DNA from: Thalassobacillus pellis
GTDB lineage: Bacteria; Bacillota; Bacilli; Bacillales; Halobacillaceae
NCBI RefSeq assembly: GCF_016908295.1
Contig: NZ_JAFBDO010000006.1
Span: forward strand, 100,264-164,263
Direction of reading: 5' to 3'
DNA length: 64,000 nucleotides
Both the position numbers and the translations under genes were made by a program. Shown piece after piece: positions 47,748 to 57,312 of the stretch; the first letter of the stretch is position 1, and each line of letters begins with the position of its first letter. The notes under the pieces were generated by a model, which ran no database searches, was not told the DNA's origin, and saw only the letters and a list, made by a program, of their open reading frames with translations.

Positions 47748-47969
47748 TTACCCCCCGAATATTTTCCCCCAGAGATCAACCCCTAAGTTTTTCAATTTTT
47801 CTGGCTGGAGAATGACCACAGATACGATCATGGCAAAGATCAAAAATCCGATTAATCTGGAAAACTGCCGAAGGGTTAAAAAATAGATAGACACTAGGAT
47901 AATAATGACCGATAAGACGGATCCAAGCTGGGCTGTCAACCAACCTTCGAGATTATCGCCAAAATTCAT
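47748..47969 (-). CDS. Small conjugation membrane protein (TcpD-like)
   Basis: 73 residues with two hydrophobic segments (LSVIIILVSIYFLTL, FLIFAMIVSVVIL). Between the TcpC-like and TcpE-like genes, the position of TcpD. Start after AAAGGAGG. Confidence 0.65.
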   Translation of the reverse strand: MNFGDNLEGWLTAQLGSVLSVIIILVSIYFLTLRQFSRLIGFLIFAMIVSVVILQPEKLKNLGVDLWGKIFGG

Positions 47970-47994
47970 GGATGCTTTCCTCCTTTCGGGTGGT

Positions 47995-48993
47995 TCATCG
48001 TACGTGCATCCGCTTCACCAACCAGCGATCTCCTTCTTGTTCAAGCAGCAGTTCATAGTTGTAAGCCACCTGGGCCTTTGAATGATCGACCGAATAGCGA
48101 ATGGTCGTAAAGACGCGGGTTTCATTTGGTTTTTTCCCTTCTTTCAAGAGGAGCTCTTTCACTTCCTGGAAGGTCACGATGCCTTTCATCCCTCGGAAGT
48201 CCTCCCCGGTGGTGTAATAGGTCAATTCCTCCTGTGTACCGGTGGTATAGACCTTAAAAAACGTTTGTAAGAAATCGGTGACCTGCTTCTGGAGGGCGGC
48301 ATCGTTCACCCGTCCCTCCGGACTAACGTCTGGGTGCGCCTGGATATCCGGGGTGAAGGGTTCTGGCACATAATACGGCTTTCGATGGACGACATACGAC
48401 TGTCCATCCGTTTTTACCGGAATGGCGAAATAGTTGGTGAAAGGCCCTTTTTCCTCTTCTTTGGGTTTAGGTATGTCTTTCTTTGCTTTCTTGGCGGCTT
48501 CTATGGCCTTTTTGTCCGGCGGAATGGTGCGGTGCAACCTTTGTTTCACCCGCAGGGTGATGATGGCCGTATCGTTTCCGGTCTCTTTGACTTCCCACAC
48601 GCGGGAAGAATCGAGGCTGCTGTTCCATTCCAACCCGTCAAAGGAGAGCCCCGCCTGTTCCTCCATGCCTTTGGCCAGGTAATATTTTAGGGTGGCGGCT
48701 CGCTTTTTTCTCCCTTCGTCGGTGTTTTCCCAATGGAAGTAATGGGTGGCGAAAATTTGCGCGAACGTTTGGGCACCGATGCTGGTCGCCGGGTTTTGGC
48801 TTATTTGCTCCGCACGTGCTGCTGGGGAGGAATCCTGAATCCCTCCGTTGGCATTTCCTACGCGGACGATCGCGACTACCGATAGGAACAAGACGAAGGT
48901 AAACCCTGCCCAAAACAAGCCCTTGAACACTTTTTTGCGTAAAACGGTCCGGGGATATTCCCGTTTTTTCCCATGCTTCTCCTTCACTTCCAT
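47995..48993 (-). CDS. TcpC-like conjugation protein (VirB8 analogue)
   Basis: 332 residues: basic cytoplasmic tail, one TM (FWAGFTFVLFLSVVAIVRV) and two NTF2-like domains (HYFHWENTDEGRKKRAATLK; FLQTFFKVYTTGTQEELTYY). This is the layout of TcpC, the bitopic assembly factor. Overlaps the next gene upstream by 10 nt. Confidence 0.85.
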   Translation of the reverse strand: MEVKEKHGKKREYPRTVLRKKVFKGLFWAGFTFVLFLSVVAIVRVGNANGGIQDSSPAARAEQISQNPATSIGAQTFAQIFATHYFHWENTDEGRKKRAATLKYYLAKGMEEQAGLSFDGLEWNSSLDSSRVWEVKETGNDTAIITLRVKQRLHRTIPPDKKAIEAAKKAKKDIPKPKEEEKGPFTNYFAIPVKTDGQSYVVHRKPYYVPEPFTPDIQAHPDVSPEGRVNDAALQKQVTDFLQTFFKVYTTGTQEELTYYTTGEDFRGMKGIVTFQEVKELLLKEGKKPNETRVFTTIRYSVDHSKAQVAYNYELLLEQEGDRWLVKRMHVR

Positions 48994-49316
48994 CGGTCTC
49001 TCCCCCTTTCGCGTTCGTATTCCTTTCGCTGCATTTCATCGATAAGTGCCCACCCTCCTGCCCCGATGAGAAAAACCAAGAAAATAGTCGTCCAAAGGCC
49101 GTAGGCCTGATACAGGTCGGTCACCCATCCAAGCCCCCTATCCACGATTTGGGCAAAATTGGGGCTGTTGTGATAAGCCAGCCATCCTCCCCCATACAAA
49201 CTACCAACCAGAAAGGCGAGCAAAAACAGGGGCTTTCCCGCTTGTATTCCCAGGTGGATGATGCGCCGTTGTATCGTTCGGTCGGCAGGAGCTCCCCGTT
49301 TGATTTTGTACCTCAT
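48984..49316 (-). CDS. Conjugation-operon membrane protein, 110 aa
   Basis: Two TM helices (PLFLLAFLVGSLYGGGWLA, TIFLVFLIGAGGWAL) and charged ends. Coupled to TcpC by overlap. Not assigned to a named family. Confidence 0.65.
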   Translation of the reverse strand: MRYKIKRGAPADRTIQRRIIHLGIQAGKPLFLLAFLVGSLYGGGWLAYHNSPNFAQIVDRGLGWVTDLYQAYGLWTTIFLVFLIGAGGWALIDEMQRKEYERERGRDRWK

Positions 49317-49373
49317 TTTCTCCTCCCCTCCTTTGGTGTTATCCCCCTTGGGTTCGGTGGAATTAGGGGAAAA

Positions 49374-50273
49374 TCATCCGCCGTCTATTTTTTGGGTCAG
49401 CGTGTAAACATGATCGGGCTCCTTGGCATGCTTGGCTTGCCAGATCGCTCCGTAGGGGTCGCTCATCACATCGTCATAGGTGGCAAACAGGATCGCTCCC
49501 TGTATCTTTTCGATGTCCCTGGTGACGGCCCGTTGAGCATGAAACCGCAAGCGGTTGCGTTCGTTGTTATTTCTGGAGATGAATAGCACCCGAACGACAT
49601 CCATGTCTCCAAACACCATGTCTGCTCGATAGGTCTGCTTTTGCACATATTGATTGTAGCGATACATTTTTTCCAGCGTGTTTTCGATGCGTTGCCGGCT
49701 CCGTTCCATTTCGATGAAATATAAAAATCTAAACGTTCGTCCTTGGACCGAGCGCTGTAGCACAAACGCCCCGTCCGGGCGAATGACGGTCATCGGTGAC
49801 TGTCGTTGTTTCCCGGTCTTATCCGATCTCCATGTGCCGTAATTACGAAAGGACCGCCGTTCGGAAAAATAGTCGATGAATTCCAATCCGTTCCCCGGGG
49901 GGAGGTTTTTCTTGTAGGTCATTAAGGTATTTGCGATTTGTAAGGAATGATGGATGTAGGTCGGGGTACGTTGGGTCCATCGTTTATCCCAATCCGTACC
50001 TCCTAAAATTTCGCTTGCTTCCTGGACCCCTCGGGTATCTAACGTATAAGCGAGCCGGTCGGCCCCCCGGATGTGGGCTTTGGGAACCGGGAACGATTGA
50101 ATATAGCCTTCGTTCTCTAATGCCTTTAAGGCTCGGCGTATGGTGTTTTTGTGTTGGGGAGTCCCGTCCTCCTTGACGAAAATAAATTTTTCCAAGAAGG
50201 GGTAATCGACGAACACCAAATCATGCAAGACTTCAAACAGTTTTTCCTCTCGCTCGCTGATCTTTTTTGGCAC
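49374..50273 (-). CDS. Replication-relaxation (Replic_Relax) family protein
   Basis: 299 residues. N-terminal winged helix (LHDLVFVDYPFLEKF, RALKALENEGYIQSF) and a C-terminal domain (FLYFIEMERSRQRIENTLEK). Replic_Relax proteins sit beside conjugative coupling ATPases in Gram-positive plasmids and have been linked to relaxase-like functions. GTG start after AGGAGGAACC, 15 nt from the ATPase gene. Confidence 0.7.
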   Translation of the reverse strand: MPKKISEREEKLFEVLHDLVFVDYPFLEKFIFVKEDGTPQHKNTIRRALKALENEGYIQSFPVPKAHIRGADRLAYTLDTRGVQEASEILGGTDWDKRWTQRTPTYIHHSLQIANTLMTYKKNLPPGNGLEFIDYFSERRSFRNYGTWRSDKTGKQRQSPMTVIRPDGAFVLQRSVQGRTFRFLYFIEMERSRQRIENTLEKMYRYNQYVQKQTYRADMVFGDMDVVRVLFISRNNNERNRLRFHAQRAVTRDIEKIQGAILFATYDDVMSDPYGAIWQAKHAKEPDHVYTLTQKIDGG

Positions 50274-50288
50274 GGTTCCTCCTCCTGC

Positions 50289-52721
50289 TTAAAATAAGGC
50301 ATCTTCAATGCTGACTTCCTGTTGCTTTTCCTGTGGTTTCTCCTGTTCCTGGTTTGGAAGGTTTTCCGTCGGGGCATCGTCCCCTGTTTCCTTATCGAAG
50401 GCACCCTGTCCTTTTTCTTGTGTTTCCATCCACCTGGCTGCTTCCATAGGAGCATCTTTTGCTGCCAAGGAGGCAGCCGCCCCGGCCTGATGCTCCCGTT
50501 CCATGGCTTCCTCCAGGGTGCGTCGTCGGATAGCAGAAAGGTCCGTTGGCCGTTTGATAGGGACCGGCTCCGTTATATGGATAGGAAATGGTTGTGTACG
50601 AGTCATGCCTACTTGCAGTCGCGTGTAGGCATGATAGGGTTCGATGGTTAAGTAATCCTGTTTGCTTAAAATTTCCGATGGCATCGCCTGATGAATCAAG
50701 TGCGCATCCGCTGGGTTCCCCAACCGGAAGGCCATCAACGTGCCAACGTTCCGGAAGATGGCGTCGACCATATCATCAGGAAGCTGTCCTTTTAATCCTT
50801 GGATGCCGAGGATGATGGAGACTTTATATTTCCGTAATTCCGAAGCAAAAGCATCGATCGCTGTGGCACTGTGCTCCATGAAACTCGGGGCTTCATCCAC
50901 GAGGACAAAGTGATGCGGGAGTTTGTCCCGCGCTGGTTTCGGGGTGTCTGCGCGACTTCTCCCCGCGAGTTCGGCCATGGTCAAACAGATGGAACCTATT
51001 AATTTTTTTTCATCATTGGTTAATTCAGATAGGTCCAGTAACGTGATCTTTCCTTGATCCATGCTTTCGCGGAAGCTTAGTCCATTGGTTTTCGCCTGGA
51101 GCATGGGCCCTAGCACGCCGGATAGCGTGACTTTGCGCAATTTATTCAGGGTGGAGTTGGTTTTGAACTGGTGTTCACGCTTATTGAGATCCTGCAGGTC
51201 GGAAAAGAACTGATATAACTCTTTTTCCAACGGATCGTCCTGGTCGAGTTGTTCCAGCAGGGCTTTCCGGTAGACCGCATCGCTTAACAGCCGCTGCAAA
51301 TTGGCTAAGTTGGCTTCCTTCACCCGTTGAATGGCAATGCCGCCGTTCAGTAAGTTATCGTCGATGTTCGGACCCCAAAATTCTTGCCACGTGCGTTTTA
51401 AGACATCGACGACCGTCTGGGCAATTTTATCTTCGGTGATGGCAAAATCCATGTGAAAGAGATTAAACGGAAAATCGCCTTCGGCAAATTTGATGTACCG
51501 GATGGCGTGTTGTTTCTCCGGAGGAATGCGGGCGGCGATATCCTGGCATAAATCCCCGTGGGGATCAATGACGGTCCCGCCTAAGGTGTTTTGGCTTCCC
51601 TCTTGCTTGATCAGCCCTTCAATTAAGTGGACCATCAACGTCGATTTTCCCATCCCGGTCATGCCTAGGATCGCTGTATGGTGTCGAAGGTTCGCGAGGT
51701 CATAAGGAACCTCTTGGCTCCGGCCATGATAGCAATGGATCCCCAGAGGAATCCTGGGCCGGGATGGCTCCTGTTCTTGCTGCAGCTCTTTGGGGAAAGG
51801 GGTGGAGCGCATGTTTAATCGGTTCAGTTTGCTGTGCTGGATCTGTTCACTAGGTAGACGCAGAAGGGCGGCCATTTCCTCGGTTCCGAGTATGACCCGG
51901 TTTTTCTTTCGTTCCATGGAAAAAAGCCGATGTTGAAACTCCCAGCGGAAAAGGGGACGATTGGTTCGAAACCACCACCACTCCCGGCCGTTCAACTGAT
52001 TCAACCGTCCACTGGAAAACCTTCCAACAGAGCCGCGGACACGTTTCATTAAGGTTTGAGCCTCCGTGGTGGTAGACCCAAAGGCCACCGCCTTCATCTC
52101 TAACCAGGCGAGCTTCTGCCTTGCTTTTCCTTCAATGGCCGTTAAATAGAGTTCGTTGTCTTTTTGCAGGGAGGCATCCGCGATGCCTTCCTCGTGCAAT
52201 TGTTTGGTGATTCCCCGAAAATCTTTTTCGGTGCGATAGGCCGGCTGCAGGAGAAACCGAAGATGGATTTCTTGTCCATCTTCCAGTGTCTCCAATAATT
52301 CGATTAACTCGGCTTGTGTATCGATGGCTTCCTTCTGGTAGGTTTTAATCGGAACCGTCCAGTGGCTATCGGTATATAACTTCATTCCTGCATGGGGACG
52401 GGTGAAATCTAGCGAAGGGTTGGCTACTTCCACCATTTCTACTTCCGGGTGTTCAGCATAATAATTGTTCTGAAAGGTTTGGCCGATATGGGTATCCGGT
52501 ACCCAAACAAAATAACGAATCGATCGTGTCGTCGCGACGATTTCCCAACTGATCCACTCCTGTTTCCGTCCCCGCCGATACCAGGGGCGTTCCAATGCCT
52601 TTAGTACGCTCCTCCAGGAGGTTTCCTCCTTCGTATAGCTTAGGTTTGCATCCCTGGTGGTTGTCAGTTCATACCGCTGGCCGTGTTTTGGAATTAAAAA
52701 TGGAAAGAAATGATACCGCAA
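50289..52721 (-). CDS. Conjugative coupling/transfer ATPase (HerA/TraG-like)
   Basis: 810 residues. N-terminal helical region, Walker A LGMTGMGKSTLMVHL and Walker B HFVLVDEAPSFM, then LGIQGLKGQLPDDM, as in HerA/DUF87 coupling proteins of Gram-positive conjugation. The C-terminus is low-complexity. It would pump the relaxase-bound strand to the channel. The TTG start at 52721 follows AAAAAGGAGG. A fragment of a second copy lies at 55865-56220. Confidence 0.85.
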   Translation of the reverse strand: MRYHFFPFLIPKHGQRYELTTTRDANLSYTKEETSWRSVLKALERPWYRRGRKQEWISWEIVATTRSIRYFVWVPDTHIGQTFQNNYYAEHPEVEMVEVANPSLDFTRPHAGMKLYTDSHWTVPIKTYQKEAIDTQAELIELLETLEDGQEIHLRFLLQPAYRTEKDFRGITKQLHEEGIADASLQKDNELYLTAIEGKARQKLAWLEMKAVAFGSTTTEAQTLMKRVRGSVGRFSSGRLNQLNGREWWWFRTNRPLFRWEFQHRLFSMERKKNRVILGTEEMAALLRLPSEQIQHSKLNRLNMRSTPFPKELQQEQEPSRPRIPLGIHCYHGRSQEVPYDLANLRHHTAILGMTGMGKSTLMVHLIEGLIKQEGSQNTLGGTVIDPHGDLCQDIAARIPPEKQHAIRYIKFAEGDFPFNLFHMDFAITEDKIAQTVVDVLKRTWQEFWGPNIDDNLLNGGIAIQRVKEANLANLQRLLSDAVYRKALLEQLDQDDPLEKELYQFFSDLQDLNKREHQFKTNSTLNKLRKVTLSGVLGPMLQAKTNGLSFRESMDQGKITLLDLSELTNDEKKLIGSICLTMAELAGRSRADTPKPARDKLPHHFVLVDEAPSFMEHSATAIDAFASELRKYKVSIILGIQGLKGQLPDDMVDAIFRNVGTLMAFRLGNPADAHLIHQAMPSEILSKQDYLTIEPYHAYTRLQVGMTRTQPFPIHITEPVPIKRPTDLSAIRRRTLEEAMEREHQAGAAASLAAKDAPMEAARWMETQEKGQGAFDKETGDDAPTENLPNQEQEKPQEKQQEVSIEDALF

Positions 52722-52862
52722 CGTGTGTCCCCTCCTTTTTCCGGCAGTTGTTTCCGAAAACGTCCCATGCCTCAAAGGCTCTCTATCCCTGGAAATGGTT
52801 CCCCTGCCCCTTTGATGGGCGAGAACCGCTTCCTTTAAGACGGGAACTCGTCTATGTTTCTA

Positions 52863-53270
52863 TCAATCCCAGATCCCTACCCATTTGCCATCCACAGCCC
52901 TGCCATTCACCTTCACGTACAGTTCTGCTCGGTTATTCGATCCGTCCACCGCCCAGTTAATCCCTCTGAAAATGCCATTGATTTTTTCAGGAGTGAGGTA
53001 ACGTTTGCCGATGTAGTCATCATTCCCAGAGCCAGGATCCGATTCCCACAGCTCATAAGTGACGTAGGGCACCTCTCCTCTAATCAAGACATCTCCTCCC
53101 GTCGAACGGGCATTGGCCGAATCACAAAAGCCATAAGTTGGATTATAGTCTAACGTTCCACTCAAAATCCGATCCCAACTTCCATTCCCAGCTGCTTCTG
53201 CGGAAGAGATCGGGATCAACGAGACAAGTATTAGTGCAAACATCGAGATGGATAACCAACGTTTTTTCAT
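52863..53270 (-). CDS. Small secreted protein, family S copy 2
   Basis: 135 residues, signal peptide ending SSAEA. AGNGSWDR, STGGDV, LWESDPGSGNDDYIG, AVDGSNNRAELYV and the end GIWD match family S. Start after AAGGAGG. Just upstream of the conjugation operon on the same strand. Confidence 0.7.
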   Translation of the reverse strand: MKKRWLSISMFALILVSLIPISSAEAAGNGSWDRILSGTLDYNPTYGFCDSANARSTGGDVLIRGEVPYVTYELWESDPGSGNDDYIGKRYLTPEKINGIFRGINWAVDGSNNRAELYVKVNGRAVDGKWVGIWD

Positions 53271-53383
53271 TTGTTTTTCCTCCTTTTTAAATAAACGGTT
53301 ACAGTTGGGCAACAATCCAATGGTGGGATGTTTCCCATTTCGTTCCTCTATCATGGCCATGACGTACGAAAAGCAGGTGCCGA

Positions 53384-53782
53384 TCAATCCCAAAACTTTA
53401 CCGATCCCGCGTCTACGTATGTCTTCACATACAGTTCGGCTCGGTTATTGGAGCCATCCACAAATCGATTTACGTTAAATACTCCATATGGATCCCACGT
53501 GACTTGGTAATGATGGCCTATCAAGTCATCATTGCCCGGACCGGGGTCATACTCCCACAACTCATAGTCCACGTTATAAAGTGCTCCTTTAATCCGGAAA
53601 CCGCCCCCGGTGGACTTAACATTGGCGGTATCCCACCATCCATAAGCCGATCGGTAATAAAGATTGTACGTACCTTTTGTGTCCCACTGCCCATTCCCGG
53701 CTGCTTCAACGGCAGCAATCGGGGTAAACGAAGCAAGTACGAGTCCTGCCAATATCATCCATGACAACCAACGTTTGTTCAT
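53384..53782 (-). CDS. Small secreted protein, family S copy 3
   Basis: 132 residues; AGNGQWDTKGTYNL, STGGGF, LWEYDPGPGNDDLIG, FVDGSNNRAELYV, VKFWD. Start after AAAGGAGG. Adjacent to copy 2, so a tandem pair. Confidence 0.7.
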   Translation of the reverse strand: MNKRWLSWMILAGLVLASFTPIAAVEAAGNGQWDTKGTYNLYYRSAYGWWDTANVKSTGGGFRIKGALYNVDYELWEYDPGPGNDDLIGHHYQVTWDPYGVFNVNRFVDGSNNRAELYVKTYVDAGSVKFWD

Positions 53783-54181
53783 GCGTCTTTTCCTCCTTTC
53801 TGTATTTCTGACAAAATTTACCCTTTGGTTTTTGTTATATGTCGCTCTCTTGTTCGCAAAGGTTACATATTATTCGACAAAAAGTTTTTCTGCTTTAACG
53901 GTACGAGAGGGAGGGGCCATCGTGTAGTCATGTTTGTCATTTGTTTTTCATGACAAATGTCATGAAAAATCGTTATTTGAACATGTCATGGTATAGTGGC
54001 CAAAAAAAGCTAATCCCCAGTTATTGTTCAATTGCTTCCTCTTTCAACGATTTGAGTAGGAACCATCCCAGTCCTTTATCATCTCCCTTTAAACAGCTCG
54101 AATTCATTTTTTGCGTCCTGTTTTCAGTATAACGGGAGTGTATGAAGGTAAATAAAAAACAACAAAAGTTTTGCTGTTTTT
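53783..54181. other. Gene-free stretch with dispersed repeat copy 2
   Basis: AT-rich. The repeat (53830-53975) matches 4450-4600 and includes the palindrome CATGACAAATGTCATG. Probably holds promoters for the flanking genes. Confidence 0.45.
53830..53975. repeat. Dispersed non-coding repeat, copy 2
   Basis: Blocks TTATATGTCG, GGTTACAT, GACAAAAAGTTTTTC and GTAGTCATGTTTGTCA in the order seen at 4450-4600. Confidence 0.55.
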
Positions 54182-54823
54182 TTAAAGATCCAAATCATAA
54201 CTCATTTGTACTGCTATCAGATTTAAATAAAAACTTTTGCTCATGCCTACGTTTGTTGCGTCATCAATCAGTTTATTTCGAACAGACACACCAAAAGATA
54301 AATCCATCAGTTCTTTATTCCCTGATTTGAAATTCCAAACCTTTATAGGTTTATTTAGAATATAATAGGCAAAAAGACTGTTCACGGATATAGATTGATC
54401 ATAACAATAGGAAATTATTTTATCCTTCAGACACTTATCTATCGCTGTTTGAACAACATCCTTTTTTGTAAGGGGAAGTTCCTTTTCCTCTTCCACGCAA
54501 TCCTCTGGGAAAAATTCATGATAATGTTTCTGAAAATAATCACAAATGATATAGCCAAAGAATTTCCTTATGGATAACCCATATCTCTGAACTTCCATCA
54601 ATCGTTTTTTAAATGTTTCATTAACGGTAATATTCGTAGAATGCGTCAAATCATCTATACGGTTTTCCATCTGATCTAAGTCTTCTTTACTGATTCCTTG
54701 CATTAAAATGTTGGATAAACCAAGCAAAACAACATTCCTTTTACTTGTCCCCATTCTAAGTGCTAACCGATCCAATAATTCATTTGTCTCTTTGTTTAAT
54801 AAAATGGTTAATTTCAACCCCAT
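54182..54823 (-). CDS. Probable DNA-binding plasmid protein, 213 aa
   Basis: N-terminal GLKLTILLNKETNELLDRLA then LRMGTSKRNVVLLGLSNIL fits a ribbon-helix-helix domain; two similar motifs may recur (NVTVNETFKKRL, VSVRNKLIDDATNVG). AT-rich coding unlike its neighbours, a sign of recent transfer. Could be a copy-number or partition regulator; not certain. Confidence 0.55.
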   Translation of the reverse strand: MGLKLTILLNKETNELLDRLALRMGTSKRNVVLLGLSNILMQGISKEDLDQMENRIDDLTHSTNITVNETFKKRLMEVQRYGLSIRKFFGYIICDYFQKHYHEFFPEDCVEEEKELPLTKKDVVQTAIDKCLKDKIISYCYDQSISVNSLFAYYILNKPIKVWNFKSGNKELMDLSFGVSVRNKLIDDATNVGMSKSFYLNLIAVQMSYDLDL

Positions 54824-55256
54824 TACCAATCATTCCTAAATAATCTATATTTTTTCCAGAAATAGAAATAGTCTATTCATATCCCCTTGCAAGTTATCAG
54901 AATAAAATAAACACCTCCAACACCTGCTTTCCGTTAACACCAAATAAAAACCTGACTGGATTACAGATATAGAGAAACCATATATTTTATTATTCATTAA
55001 AATAGTGGGATTAAACATAGAAAATGTTAGCCCATTAATATAAGGTTATCATCTATTTATCATAAAAACCCAAACTTAGTAAGACACCTTGATTCTAACA
55101 TATATATAAAATTTACTTTTAACTAATTAAATCAGATCATCTTATTAGGGGCAATAAACCCTTCTTTCGACTTTTTTCATAATAGTCGTTGGAACATTGA
55201 CGTGTCAATCATGGCCGCTTTAAAAACGTAGGTCCTAGTGCTACTTATCATCCATT
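54824..55256. other. AT-rich gene-free stretch
   Basis: Very low GC, no ORF or clear repeat seen. Confidence 0.4.
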
Positions 55257-55616
55257 TTATATAACAACTAGGGAATACCCGTTATTTACGTATTTCACAA
55301 TACTCAAATGATCATCTTGTGCACCTCCTTCCAGGGACAATCCAGCTTTTTCCACATCTTCTACAACATCAAAAAATTCTGCGCAATACTTGCATGCGCC
55401 TTGAATGATACCTAGACTTTGAATCGCTTTAAATACAGGATGAAATATATGGTCGTGATCATCGAGCTTGGGAATCCACTGCGGTCCTAGTCCATCAAAG
55501 AAAATTTTCACCTCAAATCCTGCAAAATGTAATTGTTGCCCATAAGTCAAACCATGATAAACCCTTCCAACATCCTGTTCTCCAGCTTGAATGATGATCA
55601 AAAACTTTTCTGGCAT
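55257..55616 (-). CDS. DsrE family protein, 119 aa
   Basis: EKFLIIIQAGEQDVGRVYHG, then HFAGFEVKIFFDGLG and a Cys pair GACKYCAEFF match DsrE/DsrF-like sulfur-relay proteins. Start after GGAGGAAG. No sulfur-transfer partners nearby. Confidence 0.75.
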   Translation of the reverse strand: MPEKFLIIIQAGEQDVGRVYHGLTYGQQLHFAGFEVKIFFDGLGPQWIPKLDDHDHIFHPVFKAIQSLGIIQGACKYCAEFFDVVEDVEKAGLSLEGGAQDDHLSIVKYVNNGYSLVVI

Positions 55617-55864
55617 CGTTCACTTCCTCCTCCTTCTTTTAATAGCATTCGATCTCTACTTAAAAAAGACCATCTTCCGATAACAGTATAAGGGGAGTAT
55701 AAAGGATGGACGAGAATCCATCAACCACTTACTTGCACCAAACTTTCTCTATCTTTTTTGTATGATCTCCTTTCTTAGGAGTAATGGAGTGGGTCTTTTG
55801 AAGTCATTTAATAATAACTAGACCACTAATGGTTCACCATGCCCCCCTGGTCCTCCCCTAACAT

Positions 55865-56220
55865 CGGATGAATCCCTTTATAAGGATAATGAACTCTACT
55901 TAACGGCAATCGAGAGTAAATCGACAAGGATCCTTTCTAGACTTGACATGAAGGTTATTACGTTTGGTCGAAATACGAAGGATGCACAACGTTTGATCAA
56001 ACGAGTGAAGGAATCCATCGGGACTTTCTCGAGTGGTCGGCTCAGTCAATTAAAAGGGCGTGAATGGTGGTGGTTTCGAACCAATCGTTCCCTTTTCCGC
56101 TGGGAGTTTAAACACCGCCTTTTTTCCATGGAACGCATGAAACATCGTGTCATTCTCGGAACGAAGGAGATGGCAGCTCTGATGCGTTTACCAATCGGAA
56201 ATCAACTGCGATACATTTAG
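55865..56220 (+). pseudogene. Fragment of a second coupling ATPase
   Basis: Reads DESLYKDNELYLTAIESKST, MKVITFGRNTKDAQRLIKRV and GREWWWFRTNRSLFRWEF, all matching residues about 190-320 of the ATPase at 50289-52721. No N-terminus or ATPase core remains, and orientation is opposite to the intact gene. A relic of another conjugation module. Confidence 0.75.
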
Positions 56221-56225
56221 GAAAC

Positions 56226-56648
56226 TTAATCCCAAAAGTACATGGCAGGTAGCTCTCCACCTTTCCATGGGTTTTCATATGTTAAAGCGAATAACTCGGC
56301 TCGGTTATTTGAACCATCAACCAGGTTTTCAATGTTAAAATATACGGAGTCCCCATGTCCTAATTTTGCTTGACCTACATAATCATCACCAGATGGATCG
56401 TCCTCCCATAATTGAACCATAACCGTTTTATCAAAAGCTCTGGCTTCCATCATAAAACTTCCACCAGTAGACTGGCAATTAACCGTCTGAAAATAATCAT
56501 ATGTGTCGTTATAAAAAAGATCAAAGGTACCTTGCCAATCCCACTCTCCATTTCCTCTATTAAGTGTAGGATCAGCAGCATGAGCAGATGTTATAGGGAT
56601 GACCATGGCAAGGGTAAGAGCAGTCAAAAGCAAACTGATTTTTTTCAT
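56226..56648 (-). CDS. Small secreted protein, family S copy 4
   Basis: 140 residues; signal ends SAHA; RGNGEWDWQGTFDL, QSTGGSF, LWEDDPSGDDYVG, LVDGSNNRAELFA, MYFWD. Start after GAGGAGG. The most diverged copy. Confidence 0.7.
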   Translation of the reverse strand: MKKISLLLTALTLAMVIPITSAHAADPTLNRGNGEWDWQGTFDLFYNDTYDYFQTVNCQSTGGSFMMEARAFDKTVMVQLWEDDPSGDDYVGQAKLGHGDSVYFNIENLVDGSNNRAELFALTYENPWKGGELPAMYFWD

Positions 56649-56734
56649 ACGAATTACCTCCTCGTATAGTATATTTAAGCTCAAACTACTAATGGGGATA
56701 AAGCAGAGGAAAGAAAGAGGAGATCACTCAATCT

Positions 56735-56822
56735 CAGAAAGTGATCATTCCAGCGTTGTCGTAACATAAATTCCTCCCGGTTATTGGAACCATCTACAAT
56801 CTGATGAATGTTGCCGAATGAG
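56735..56822 (-). pseudogene. Remnant of a family S gene
   Basis: One frame reads FGNIHQIVDGSNNREEFML, matching the FVDGSNNRAELYV block; nothing else of the gene survives. Confidence 0.6.
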
Positions 56823-56931
56823 TAACATTCGCTTTTTTCTTACTTTAACAACTATCCTGTAATCCTTATAAGAAAGTAGAGAGTCTGCCACCCATTGCAG
56901 ATAAACTCCATACTTTCCCGCTCTTTTACTA

Positions 56932-57312
56932 TTAGTCCCAATATTCCACATGCGAGTAATAACTAGGACGTGTATGGCACATCACGTAGAGTTCAGCTCT
57001 ATTATTAGAACCATCCACAAAACCTCGAACGTTAAAAATAGTAGTGGTATTTTGTCTAACGTGTCCTACACGATCATCATTATTTGACCCAGGGTCATAC
57101 TCCATTAAAGAACAGTTATTGGAAACACCAAATGATTCTACTTTAAAAGATCCTCCAGTAGATCGCACATTCCATGTATCATAGTTACCATAGGCATTGG
57201 GAATCAACTTATAAACTCCCATGTAGTCCCAGCCACTGGAAGCATTTGCAGATGAAAATGGAATGATCAGACCCAAAGCGAGTACGATGAATGACAAACC
57301 GATTTTTTTCAA
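56932..57312 (-). CDS. Small secreted protein, family S copy 5
   Basis: 126 residues; signal ends SANA; SGWDYMGVYKL, RSTGGSF, LMEYDPGSNNDDRVG, FVDGSNNRAELYV, VEYWD. TTG start after GGAGGAA. Confidence 0.7.
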   Translation of the reverse strand: MKKIGLSFIVLALGLIIPFSSANASSGWDYMGVYKLIPNAYGNYDTWNVRSTGGSFKVESFGVSNNCSLMEYDPGSNNDDRVGHVRQNTTTIFNVRGFVDGSNNRAELYVMCHTRPSYYSHVEYWD

